The translations under genes were made by a program, and so were the position numbers. From Gnetum montanum (lineage: Eukaryota; Streptophyta; Gnetopsida; Gnetales; Gnetaceae), in the NCBI GenBank assembly GCA_015680685.1, contig MNCI01002855.1:237703-301702 (forward strand): 64,000 bases of DNA. The letters run 5' to 3'. The notes below the pieces were generated by a model, which did no database searches, was not told where the DNA came from, and was given only the letters and a program-made list of their open reading frames with translations. Numbering within the stretch: position 1 is the stretch's first letter; each line of letters starts with the position of its first letter. Shown here piece after piece: positions 1 through 10,890 of the stretch.

Positions 1-536
1 GTGGACGGCAAGTGGGAACGGATGCTGGTGTTATGATTAGTTAGAACTTAGTTAATAAGTAGTTAAGTTAAATTAGTCACTTAGTTACCTCTCTCCTTCC
101 CTACTAGCATAGGACATAAAAACATAAAAGATATAAAAATCATATGCCTCACACTTACTTAACCATACAATCATGGCATACATGTAACCTTGGGAAGACA
201 ATGATCAACCAACCCATCCTTGTTCCACAAGGGCGCATAAGCACTTAGTCCTTGGAATTTGACCGGATCGTGTGTGAAACGCTTATATTCATATGGTTGA
301 GCGTAGGGGTACCTTGCCACTCATCAAATATAAATAAAAATCATGTGCCTTGGCTTACACTTAGCCATACAACTAAACTTACACAAGTGAAGCTAAGAAG
401 ACAATGATCATAACTCTCATGACACTATATTTGTCCAATAGTACTCTTAGGATCTAAGTCCACAAAATTCAACCGGATCACTAAGCAATGCTTGTGATTC
501 GTATGGTTGAGTGGACGGACTACTTGCTGCTCATCA
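1..536 (+). repeat. 5' LTR remnant of element 1, with a duplicated LTR end
   Basis: The window opens inside an LTR. Bases from about 10 onward align with the 3' LTR of the same element from about 23818. A first LTR end, shown by the GGGGTACC then TCATCA signature, falls at 326. About 200 bases of the same R/U5-like sequence then repeat imperfectly and end in TCATCA at 531-536, directly before the primer-binding site. The LTR start lies outside the window. The doubled end could be a local tandem duplication or the end of an older LTR next to this one; the sequence does not decide. Confidence 0.75.
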
Positions 537-537
537 T

Positions 538-555
538 TTGCACCATTGCTAGGGA
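538..555 (+). other. Primer-binding site of element 1 (tRNA-Asp type, mutated)
   Basis: Directly after the LTR end, TTGCACCATTGCTAGGGA matches the plant tRNA-Asp PBS used by Athila/Tat gypsy elements (TGGCGCCGTTGCCGGGGA) at 13 of 18 positions. Four of the five differences are C-to-T or G-to-A changes at CpG positions, as expected from decay of methylated DNA. Confidence 0.7.
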
Positions 556-683
556 CTTAGTCTAGCTAAGTATGCTACATAGGGAAGATAGTAAAATCTT
601 ATAAAGATATTGTAAAGAATAACTAATGATAAATCATTAAGAATATAATAACAAACACATACTATTAATTAGTAATTGCTAAT

Positions 684-2700
684 ATGGCTTCTTCTCACAA
701 GGAAGAATCTCCACCACCATTCACAAGTGAATCCAATCAAAGGTAAGAAGGCAAAAAGATGCAAGTGCCTCAAAAATATTATATTATGTACACTCATCCA
801 AATCCTTACACTTTGGATTTCACCTTCATCCTACATCAAGATGAGCAACTATGATGGAGGGACATGGAAGACAACATTGTGTTGCCTCTTAATCGATCTA
901 TTCTTGCAATGTTGCTAAACAATCTAATCAGGTTGGGCATGACTAAACTTAACTCAGAGTACAAGATTCAAGATCACATCTCTCAGGATTTTCCATTGAG
1001 GTGCAATGAAAGAAAGATTGGAAAATGGAAGTTTGATATGAGGCTTCAAAGGACAAAAGGTTTCCTAGCCAACTACTCTTGCAACCACATAAAGATGATG
1101 AAGACTTCTTTTCAGGCCAGTCCCACTACACATATTCTTCCCCTTTCTTTGAAGTGGAGACACTGACCCAAAGATTGTAGTCAATTGTGGACAACCTGGG
1201 TGAGGGAAAGAATGTTTTTAAGGATCAAGGGGCCTCAAGAGACAACTAAAGTCATTCATCCAGAGGCAAGGACAATGACAAGCACCAAGAGAAAGATAAA
1301 AAATATGATCAAGGTAGGGATCAAAGAAGAAAAGGTAGTAGGCATTGTTCTAATGTTGATTCTTCTTTCTCTTCACTTTCATCATCTTCCTCCTCCAACT
1401 TCAATAAGAAAAGAAGAGGTTGTGACCATGGAAAGAGCAATCAAGATCTTAATGGAGATGAACTATGAGCTAGGGATGATCAAAGATCCCGCCAAGACAA
1501 CAGAGAGCAAGAACATAAACAACAGTAAGGGGAAGAACATCACAAAGACATAAGGCACAACAAGACTCATCATAGGCTTCATGATCATGATAGGAACCAC
1601 TGAGGCCATTATGACTATCATGAGCCTCTACTAGTTACAAGAAACATGCTGAATATTTTAAAGGCTGTCAAAATTCCTACTAGGCACTTGAAGGATAATC
1701 GCATCAAATGGTTGGATATGAACAATATTCCCAAATTTGAGGGGGGATATAACTCAAATTGACAAAATCATTTGCAAGCCTTCCATGATGCTTGTGCCTT
1801 GCAAAATGTGAAAAATGAAAGGTAAAAGCTGAGACTATTCCTAAGAACACCCATCAAAGAAGCAGAGAGATAGCACTAATCCTTGGAATCAAAATCAATT
1901 GAATGATGGAATACAATGTTGGAGTTATTCAATGAAAAGTATCAAACATACTCTAGAGTGTGCAATCTACAAAGGCAAATCCAAGGTTAGAAATAAGGCA
2001 ATGATGAGTCCTTGGATGCGACCCTAAGTAGGTACTACTCCCTATTACACCGATGCCTAGGCCATGTTTCTACCAACAAAATCAACTACACCATATCATA
2101 AATGAGCTGAAAATTGAAACAAGGAGAATCCTTGGGGTCTATGCCCAAGAAAGACTTTCTGAGCTAAGGTCTCATTAGATCCAAAGGCTCATAGAATAGG
2201 TAGCAAAAGAAGAAAAAGAGCTAAAGAAATGAGAAAGTGTAGAATAATATAATAGAAACCCTTCCATTTGCAAGAGGAAGATCCATTTCTATGAGAACAA
2301 GAAGAAGGCACCACTTGATGAAATGGTGCAAAGGAAAACTTTGCCAATAGAAAAATTTATTACTGAAATATTGGCTAAGGTATATAAGATGTAGGACTCC
2401 TTGAATGAGAAGTTCCAAACTGCTCTGAAGATTTCAGAGAGACACAAAGATCAAGAAGGTAGTGGCCATGAATGAAGGAAGAAAAAGGATGCTGAATGAG
2501 AATATCTAAAGGATAAGGATAAATATACAACAGTAGAGGAGGTTGTAAATTAAGAGACTAATGATCATGGTTGTGACATCTATTAATACAAACATCCTAA
2601 GGAATGTCGTCACATCTTATCACACCTACAAGAATTTGGGGTGTATGCTTTGAATCCTAGATTAACAAATCAACAAGTACCCATGAGGCTACCTTAACCA
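684..2700 (+). pseudogene. gag: gag of element 1 (decayed)
   Basis: Starts with ATG at 684 (MASSHKEES...), matching the start of element 2 gag (MSSSHRRDG...). A conserved segment reads FTFILHQDEQ near 820-850. The capsid-like part near 1640-2150 includes LQAFHDACALQN, matching LQVFHDACTLQN in element 2. A zinc-knuckle remnant near 2570-2610 keeps CDI, HPKEC and the spacing C-x2-C-x3-H-x3-C, but its second Cys is now Tyr followed by a stop. Many stops and frame changes break the reading frame. Gag would form the nucleocapsid particle that packages element RNA in the cytoplasm. Confidence 0.7.
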
Positions 2701-3299
2701 CAAGGCAACTATCGGTAGCAATTCCACCAATAAGCATACTATCCAGGTGGGGTGCCACCTTAACCTTAAGAGTAGTACCAATAGTAGCAACATCCATAGT
2801 TGTGGGGGATGCCAAATCCAAGGTAGCAGTGCCCCTATTGCTAACTTGATCACTATGGTTAGTACATTTAGTAGACAGTTTCTCCACATGACTCTTCTAG
2901 TTAAGCTTCCTTTCCACACCATTACTATCTTCCAGAGTACTATAGAGCACCTTCTCAAAGAGGTGAGTCTTTGTTTCCCTTTTATCCTCCTTAACATCCA
3001 TCCACTCCTACACCACCATCATCAACACCTCTACCACCTGCTTCATCCATGTAAGGTAAAATACTTGCCCAACCATAGCAAAGAAACACTATGAGGGTAG
3101 TAAACTTGTAGCTAGCTCCTCAGCCAAGTGATCCTGAATCTAATCCTCACAATAGGCCATTATTTAGGACTAATAGTCCCATGAAGCCCTCTCAAACACC
3201 TATGGCTCCAACCCTACTACTTCAACCTTTAAAATTCATATTAAGTAGCCTTCAAACCAATGAGCTTCCCAATTGCACACTGTCATGTAAACTCATGCA

Positions 3300-4930
3300 A
3301 TCACAAATTGGATCAAGGCCAACCACCTTCCCAAGAAGAGATCTGATCCTAGGAGTTCTCTTATTTACTTACAAATCACTAGAAAGGCTCTTTTAGATTT
3401 AAGTTTTGAAGTTAACTTAATTTCATAAGAGATTTACAAAGCCTTGAACTTTCCTCCCTTGAAAAGAGCAACATCATACTAGAGTTAGAAGATGAATCCA
3501 TTACCATTCCTCTAGGATTACTAGAGAACATTGTGACCACCATTATTGGGTGGTTCTATCCTACCATTTTTTTGGTGATCCATGCAAAGAATTGCAAGGG
3601 AAACTTCCATAGCATCATGGGAAGAGCATGGTTGAGCACCATTGATGTAAGGTTGGGGATCAAAGACATTTCCTTGAAGATTTCCAAGGAAAATGAATTT
3701 GGCAAGATTAAGAAGAAAAGAGTTCTATGCATCACGTATAGTGACATAGGGTGTCATTTCGTGCAAAGACTATGGACCATCAAAGGAAAGTTAAGAGTCT
3801 ATATAGACTTTCAATTATTGATTATGACAACCTACTCAGATCATTTCCCATTATCATTTGTGGACCAAGTGTTGGATACCATTGCAAGGCATTATTACTA
3901 TAGCTTTCTAGATGGTTATAGTGGTTATAACCAAATCCAGATTGCACTAAAGGACCAAGCTAAGATCACATTCACAAGTCCCTAGGGAATCTTTGTGTAC
4001 AAAAAGATGCCCTTTGGCCTATGCAATGCGCCCACCACATTTCAACGGTTGGTCCTATGCATCTTCCAACAACAAATTGGTAGCAAGGTAGAAGTCTTCA
4101 TGGATGACTTCTCTACCTATGGGGTTATCTTTGAGTAAGCCTTGAACACCCTTGAGCAAGTTCTTCAGTGATGTGTGGAGACAAACTTAAGGCTCATTAG
4201 CAGAAGAGCCACCCAATGGTCCAAGAGGGCATTATCTTGGGGCATTAGATTTTAAAAAAAGAGATCGAGGTAGACCCGAAGAAAGTATGAGTCATCCAAG
4301 GAATAACCAAATAACTAGAAATAGTGAAAGATGTGAGGTCATTCCTTGGACAAACTAGTTACTATAGGTGCCTCATTAAAAATTTCTCAAAGATTGCCAT
4401 ACTATTGGTGGAGCTTATAAATAAAGATGCACCATTTATTTGGACCAAAGAATATGAGAATGCATTCTAACAATTGAAGCAAAAACTTGTAGAAACTCTA
4501 ATAGTAGCAAACTAGTCTAGCCCACTCCACATCATGATAGGTGCATTAAATTATGCTTTTGGGGATCATGCTTACATAGATGGATGATGAAAAATGTCCC
4601 TACTACATCCACTATGCAAGCAAGAGCATTGTGGATGCATAACTAAACTACACCACCATTGAAAAGGAGCTCATGGTAGTGGTGTATGCTTTAGAGAAAT
4701 TTAGGCACTATGTGCTTAGATATAAAGTTTTTATGCACACCGACCACAGTGCTATCCAGTTCTTGATGAACAAGCCAATGGTGAGCCCCTGTATCATATA
4801 GTGGTTGGTGATCCTTAAGGAGTTTGATTTAATGATGATTGACAAAAAGGGAACCAAGAATGTGGTTTCTGACTACTTGTCTTAGTTAAGATAGAATAGC
4901 AAAGAGGACAAGGGTCTAGTATCTAATTAA
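3300..4930 (+). pseudogene. pol: Protease, reverse transcriptase and RNase H of element 1 (decayed)
   Basis: The protease region keeps ALLD...VNLIS near 3390-3430, but the D-S/T-G active site is no longer intact (D-L-S). A conserved C-terminal part with GNFHSIMGRAWL follows at 3590-3640. The RT core shows FLDGYSGYNQIQ near 3905-3940, MPFGLCNAPTTFQR near 4010-4050, and the catalytic box as VFMDDFSTYG near 4090-4125; FMDD rather than YVDD is typical of Athila/Tat gypsy RTs. RNase H follows with IEKELMVV.YALEKF and HTDHSAIQFLMNK near 4650-4780. In-frame stops occur at several places (for example 3985), so no active enzyme can be made. Confidence 0.85.
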
Positions 4931-4949
4931 TTTCCTGATAAACTTCTCT

Positions 4950-6340
4950 TTGCTAGTGCTATTAATGATCAAGATCCCAAAGAAACAAACCAATATGATC
5001 ACATCCTCTCCTATCTACTCACACAGGAGATGCCACAAGACTGGGATAATAAGAAGAAACAATAATTTCTTCATCAAGCCAAACATTTCATGGAAATCAA
5101 AGGTAACCTCTACAAAGAGTTATGCAAATGACCTGGTACGATGGTGTATCCTTGATAGAGATTAACTTCAAGTCCTCCAAAATGCACATGAAGTCCCTTG
5201 TAGGGGCCACTATGTTGGGAGGAGGATGGCCATTAAGATCCTCATGGTAGGGTATTATTGGCCCACAATCTTTAGGGATGTCCATCACTTCTTCCATTCT
5301 TGTGACAAGTGCCAACATGATGGAGGGATGATTGCATGAATGGAAGGGCCTCAATAGTGGATTCAACCATTGGAGCCTTTCAATCTTTGGGGGATTGACT
5401 TCATGGGCCCATCAATCCCATGTCAAATAAAAAGGCATACATCATCATGGTGGTTGACTACTACACCAAATGAGCTAAAGTTGCTGCCATTACTAACTAT
5501 TCATCTTCTACAGTAGCACAGTTTGTATAATAGAACATTGTAGACAAGTTCGGTGTGCCATGGGCACTAATTTTAGATAATGGAACACACTTTACTAGTT
5601 CCACTTTTTAAAATCTCATGCAATGCTTAGGCGTTAAACATAAACTAACAACTCCAAGCCAATGGTCAAGCTGAGGTTACCATTAGGGAAATCACCAAAA
5701 ATACTAACATGTATAGTTAGTAAATATAGGAAGGACTGGAGTAGTAAATTCAACAATGCTCTTTGGACTTATCATTCAATATGGAAACTTCCAATTAGAT
5801 ATTCTCCCTATGAGTTAGTGTATGGGAAACTCCCAACTCTTCTCATCCAAACCAGGCTTCATACACTTTCAATGGTCTATGACCTTAACCTGAATCTAAG
5901 TCTAGCCCAAAGAGAAATATTGATGAACCTAAACATGCTAGATGAGAATAGGTTAGTGGCCCTATCATTGAATGGAGTGCACAAGGCACACAGTAAGAAA
6001 TGTCATGACCTTAGAATAAGAAAAGTAAAATTTCAACCAGGAGATAAGTTACTCTACTAGAACCCCATGCATGTCCCTCAATGTACAAAATTTCAAAAGC
6101 TTAGGAAGGGCCCTTACATTATACATGAAACTTTCTCATCTAGGGCCATAATGATCTACCATCCTCCCAGCCCAAATACAAGGTCATTAGTAAACATGCA
6201 ACAACTTAAATCTTTCCTAGAGACAAGGACAACTAGTGGAACCAATACCTCAATAGATAGCCAAACATGCTCAATCTTTCAAATCTCTCCCTCCCAACTC
6301 AATCATGGGGAGATGGCCATCCATGTTAACATCCTATAGT
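4950..6340 (+). pseudogene. int: Integrase of element 1, first copy (decayed)
   Basis: The HHCC zinc region reads AHE...GHYVG then YYWPTIFRDVHHFFHSCDKCQ near 5185-5320. The catalytic core follows with FNLWGIDFMGP near 5380-5410; its DDE part is broken by frameshifts. The C-terminal region is better kept: RYSPYELVYGKLP near 5790-5835 and CHDLRIRKVKFQPGDKLLY, ending in a stop at 6058-6060, then KLRKGPYIIHETF. No chromodomain is visible, as expected for Athila/Tat rather than chromoviruses. It ends about 50 bases before the element 2 insertion. Confidence 0.8.
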
Positions 6341-6387
6341 AACTCCTCAGTTTTTCAACTTTTTTATTTTACATTATTTTTCATATG

Positions 6388-7264
6388 TGATGAGCGGCTA
6401 GGTACCCCTACGCCCAACCATGTGAATCATGCGCATTCACACGCAACTCAATCAAATTTTGTAGATTGTAAGCTCTTTGCATACACCAAACCCTAACCAG
6501 CAAAACCTTGTGTTAAAACGGTCGTTGTCTTCCCAACCTCACTTGTGATGTTCTAATTACAATGGTTAAGTGAGATTGAGGTAAATGATTTTTATGGCTT
6601 TTTCTCTTTATCTTCTAGAGTCTAATTCTTGAAATGAAATGGAAGGAATGGAATATTATGTAATCTACAATTATCCTAATCTATCTCTTAACTCCTCCTA
6701 GCATAAGTATCTGATCCCATCTTTTGTGCACATCCAGAGCATCCCCTAACCACTACTGGGTTACTAGACGTTAAGCATCACTGGGTTGCCAAGTGTTGGG
6801 TTTACGTTCGAGATGGTCGTACTTATGGTTTTTATAAGCTATATAAGAGTGATGACAATTAAAGTGATAACAATGAATACTTAAGGAATTATTAAAGCAT
6901 AGAAATAGTAAACTATTAAATGCTCAAATGGCTAAGTCCAATTGCTACAAGGAATGCTTGAAAAGCTTGTCTTTATTGTTGATCACACCAATGGGCTTAG
7001 GTACATTAGTGCTCGAATAAAGAGCTAAACACCTTTCTCACACCTATTGCGGGCACTTGGAAAATATTCTAACTCTCGCAGAAACAAACTGCAAGACCTT
7101 CGCTACAATTGCCAAAAAGATACCTAAGTGTGGTGGAAGCACACTTATTTATAGGCTAGAACAGGCGCTATGTAAACGAGGCCACGTAGACACATGGACA
7201 AATGCGTTGACTAGGCCCCGTATACGCGGCCTAGTCAACGCATCGATTGCTTAGCACTTCATCA
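6388..7264 (-). repeat. 3' LTR of element 2
   Basis: Bounded by TGATGAG on the left and TTCATCA on the right as written on the + strand, next to the TSD at 6383-6387 and the polypurine tract on the other side. On the - strand a TATA-like box (CTATAAATAA, about 7145-7155) lies just downstream of a near-perfect palindrome at 7202-7243. That layout is U3, then TATA, then R/U5. Confidence 0.93.
7202..7243. promoter_or_regulatory. Large palindrome in U3 of the element 2 3' LTR
   Basis: ATGCGTTGACTAGGCC at 7202-7217 is followed by a 10-base loop and then its exact reverse complement at 7228-7243. The loop centre (CGTATACG) is itself palindromic. It lies about 50 bases upstream of the LTR TATA box on the - strand. 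A diverged form is in the 5' LTR (about 19289-19378), and a related block lies inside the element at 10829-10885. Binding by a dimeric protein is plausible but inferred. Confidence 0.8.
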
Positions 7265-7273
7265 TACCCCCAC
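7265..7273 (-). other. Polypurine tract of element 2
   Basis: On the - strand GTGGGGGTA directly precedes the 3' LTR start (TGATGA). The same tract abuts the LTR in elements 1, 4 and 5. It is the expected start point of plus-strand DNA synthesis. Confidence 0.85.
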
Positions 7274-7449
7274 AACTGAGTAAAAACTTGTCCTCAAGTT
7301 TCATTACAATTTGGAAGGTATGAAATTCTTATTACAACACACATGACACGACACACATGACACAACACCAACTTTATTGACGCACCAAGTGCCTGAGTGT
7401 ACAGAGAAGAACAAATTACAAAATGGTGGTGTTCAAAGATTAAATTGAA

Positions 7450-10362
7450 CACCCCGACGATCCTGGATTCTCTACTGTGCTAAAAGATACAAAAATTGCT
7501 GGAGAAGATCACACCATCCCTAGTGGCAGTGGTTCTGATGGACCTTCACCAGCCTCTGGTGCATGTGGCGGTAGTGGCACTGATGATGGTTGTCCTGTAG
7601 CAACTGCAACTTTCAAAGGCAACCAGAAAGCCTCCAAGAGAGCCCTCATTTTCTCTTCCTTGCTTCTGGGATCATTCATTGTCCAAACAGCTTCGCCAAT
7701 GTGTGCTAGGACTGGAACCTCCCAAGGGCATGGAAGTGTAGGGAAGAGTTCTTTCAAATTGACAAACCAGGCCACAAACTATTTTTGTTCAATGTCGAAT
7801 GCTCAGATTGATGTCTTTAGCAACTGGTAGTCATTCATTCGCCAAGCCAAGTTCTTAGCGACCACACGTTGCCCTTCAAAATGTGTGCGGAAAACCTCGA
7901 GTTCCACATTTGCTGTTTCCAATTTTTGTTTTGTCGCTTTATGCACTTGAAACTCACCCTCATATAAAGAATACGAGGCAGCCACTTACTTTTCTAGGTT
8001 AGACCATAGTCTTTCGACTGTTAGCATAGCCAGGTTCGCATAGTGAAGGTTGGCCAACTCCATGTACTCTATCATTTCTTCAACCTGCAGTTCCTTGAGG
8101 CAGATCTCAACCTAGTTGTAGGTGTTTAATCTATCAAAGATGGGTTGCCACACCTCGCCTCCTTCTTGGAGCTGCTGGAGTGCTTAGTTCAATTTGGCCT
8201 TTGTGACTTGAATCTGCTTTTCATTCACTTCCTTTTGCAATCCCACTTGGTCCCTATAATGATTTTTAACTTTTTCAAACTTAAGGGCTTCATTTTTCCA
8301 AGCAACGATTTCGATGGTTGATTTTTGTCACAAGGCTTGAACCTTCTCCATAAATAGATTTTGATTTTTAATGGCCAACCTCCCCACATCAGCATTCACC
8401 CTGGCTAGCTCCTCCTACTATTGGTGGATAAAGCTTTTCATGTGCTGATTTTCAGCACCAACATTGCATAGGTGATGAACTTCTGTGGTCAACCTGACAT
8501 TCTCCTGGCGAACCTCTGTCAAGTCCTTCTTTAGATGATATGTACGAGCGTCTGTCAAGGACTTATCAAAGATCACCAACTCTCGCTCATCCTCAACTAT
8601 TTGGAGTTTGACTTCAAGGTGTTGAAAAGCTTCATCTTTGATGAGTTCACAGTTGAGAAGAGCTGGATTAGCAAGTTGGACCCTTAATTGGGAAACTTTT
8701 GTTGCCAAGCATTGACAATTTGCTTAAGCTACTTCAAGTTGCCCCACCATGATGAGGTTCTTACCCATTGCCAAGAGCAGCTTCGACTAAGTTGCAATGA
8801 TGTTATCTGGAAGATCAAAGACATCTGAAAGTGGTTGCCCGATTCCCACTAGTCGATCCAACAGTTCTTCATGTTAGGCTGCATCGATCCTACTACGTGA
8901 AGTTCCTGCAGACGCTTGTACATCTTCAAGTCCATGTACATCTGGTATAGGTGCCGCAAATGCATTAGGGGTAGTAGCAATCATGTCAGCAACCACTTCA
9001 GTCGTAATTTCTTGTCCCTGGTGCTGCTTCACCAGGACTATCACCCCTACTCCATCCTCCAAGCATACCAAAAAAGTAGCAGCATTCCCTAAAATTTCAA
9101 GAAATAACTATTGGGTGGAGACCGTTACTTCTCGGACACTAGGATCATTTCTTGCGAGTACTTGTGTTTGGGCAACAGAGAACATCGGCCTTGCTCTCTC
9201 CAGCAGACTTACTAATCGAGCCACTTGCTCCAAATGGCTCATTGCAATGTGATAGACTAAAGGGTCTTCTCCTCCACCGGTCCCTACAGATTGCTCTTGT
9301 TGGCTCAAGAGCGATCGTCAGATCTCGCGTATATGTTCTGCGATTGTTTGCGAACCTGACCTCATTGTTTGCGTAAGTGGTGGAGGTGGTTGCTGCTCTT
9401 CCTCAGTTCGTGTGGTGGCCAGAGTCTTCTTTTTCATCATCTCCCACCATGAGGCAATTGGGACGTGCCGAAGTGTATCGTTGGCATATCGTGCTATCCC
9501 TGCCCATTTGTATAATTTCTTGATTAAGTAGGGAAAGCGTGGAGCTTGCCTTCACTATTTTCTTTTAGCAAATATTTTCTCAATTTCCAAAAATAACAAT
9601 TGTGGAAGGCTCATTGGGAATTTTCCGCTGAGAGTGGCACATGCACAGTGAAAAAGGTAGTGATCTTGTTGGGTCTTACCGTTGGATTCAAATGGTAAGA
9701 TGCAATTTTTGAATATACCCTCTCTGTAGTGGTCAAAGTGCTAAACTCTTTGCGATCCACCCCATAGCACCGCCTAATCCACTCCCCTTTTACCTTAGGA
9801 TCTACTTACTTAGGGATCTCTGCCACATCAACTCCAGTCTCTGGCAACCCTAGAGCTTGTGCGATAGCTTCCACAAAGTAAGAGACATAGATGTCCTTGA
9901 TTATTACTCTAGACCCCGACTGCTAATTTGTCCAGAAGAGATAAGTCTCTCCTAAATACCATTCACCACTGGATGTGATGATTGGTCACATAGGAGAGTT
10001 TTGCAATTGGAGCTTCACATCTTCTGGTGCATTCTCAAGAAATGGTCCAAAGTTCAACTCTTATAGGACCATTCGTTGCACCTCCCTTGGCCTAATAGCG
10101 TCAAGACATGCCTAGGTCAGGGTGACCTCAAGCCGTGGCCCTATCGCTGGAGTCTCATCCCCTTGCGATTGTTCTCTAGGGATCTCCTCTTCAGGAATCT
10201 GATGAACAGATTCCACATCAAATCCTTCATGGAGGGGGCCAGTTGCATGGGAGCCCTTCGCGTGCTCTGGGTGCTACACATCTCATCCTCTCCCGTTCTT
10301 GGTCGCTTGTCCCTTGGTTATGATGGTCCTTCTCCCCTTGGATGCCCTAGTTTCGGTGCCAT
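7450..10362 (-). pseudogene. ORF2 of element 2: extra ORF downstream of integrase with a coiled-coil region (decayed)
   Basis: Starts at the ATG at 10362 (MAPKLGHPRGEG), immediately after a splice-acceptor-like GATTACAG, and reads on the - strand to about 7450 with several stops and frame changes. Near 9930-9900 is GEWYLGETYLFW; near 9790-9750 GEWIRRCYGVDRKE; then a serine/glutamine-rich stretch and a long coiled-coil-prone segment (8708-8418 and 7985-7803), ending in NDPRSKEEKMRALLEAF near 7690-7640. The same order occurs in the other two copies. The first part resembles the domain annotated in plant retroelements as 'putative plant transposon protein'; that assignment is from memory. The position matches the env-like ORF of Athila elements, but I see no signal peptide or membrane segment. 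Confidence 0.65.
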
Positions 10363-10647
10363 CTGTAATCAAACATAACCATTAATTAAATTGTGCACAA
10401 GTTGCTCAAAATGGCCCTCATACACCTTCTTAGTTTGACTAAGTTATGGTGCTGGCACGTGCATCCCATTAAATTTCCCCAGGTATTAGTTGATGGTTTA
10501 GAAACAAAAATAATGATGTATGAGCTATAGGTTAAATTGTTTTTTTTACTTTTTTCTCCTAAGAGGTGTTAAGTCTTTAATAATTGTAAGTTAATTAATT
10601 AATTTTTCTATAGACCTCACCCCCCCCCCCCATGACAGAGAGCATAC
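10363..10647 (-). other. Possible ORF2 leader intron of element 2
   Basis: The acceptor GATTACAG lies directly before the ORF2 ATG and is shared with element 4. A donor-like GTATGC at 10647 would give a 285-base intron, close to the 292 bases of the equivalent in element 4. The acceptor is well supported by conservation. The donor is a guess, and a 12-base C run at 10620-10631 would lie inside this intron. Confidence 0.4.
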
Positions 10648-10779
10648 CTCCAGTTGCAAAAGAGGGGAAGGATAGGTGGATTCGAATGCACAATAAAAAA
10701 CATAGGTGCTTGGGAAGATGAAGTTAGGCAAAAAAAATGGAAAATCTCCCACCAATTTGTGTGCAAAGTGGCCAAAAAT

Positions 10780-10890
10780 GCATAGTGTAATAGGGATATA
10801 TATAGAGTTTTGTTGCTGCATCGATAGGGCCGCGTATATGCGGTCGTGTATATGTAGGGGGTTGCGTATACAAGGCCTAGTCGACATAGG
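10780..10890 (-). promoter_or_regulatory. Internal LTR-like promoter block upstream of ORF2 in element 2
   Basis: On the - strand a palindrome-rich segment (10829-10885) precedes a TATA box (CTATATATATCC, about 10794-10806), which lies about 440 bases upstream of the ORF2 ATG. The segment at 10865-10885 (CGTATACAAGGCCTAGTCGAC on the + strand, split here as CGTATACAAGG / CCTAGTCGAC) matches the LTR palindrome of the same element at 7219-7239 at 18 of 21 positions, in the same orientation relative to TATA. A separate transcript for ORF2 is the natural reading. It is inferred, not shown. Confidence 0.6.

Noticed and set aside
7450-10362. ORF2 as a viral envelope gene
   Set aside because: Position fits, but no signal peptide, furin-like site or membrane segment is visible in any of three copies; long coiled coil fits an internal protein better.
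10620-10631. 12-base C run as a G-quadruplex
   Set aside because: A single homopolymer run does not make the four-tract pattern; treated as a possible purine tract only.
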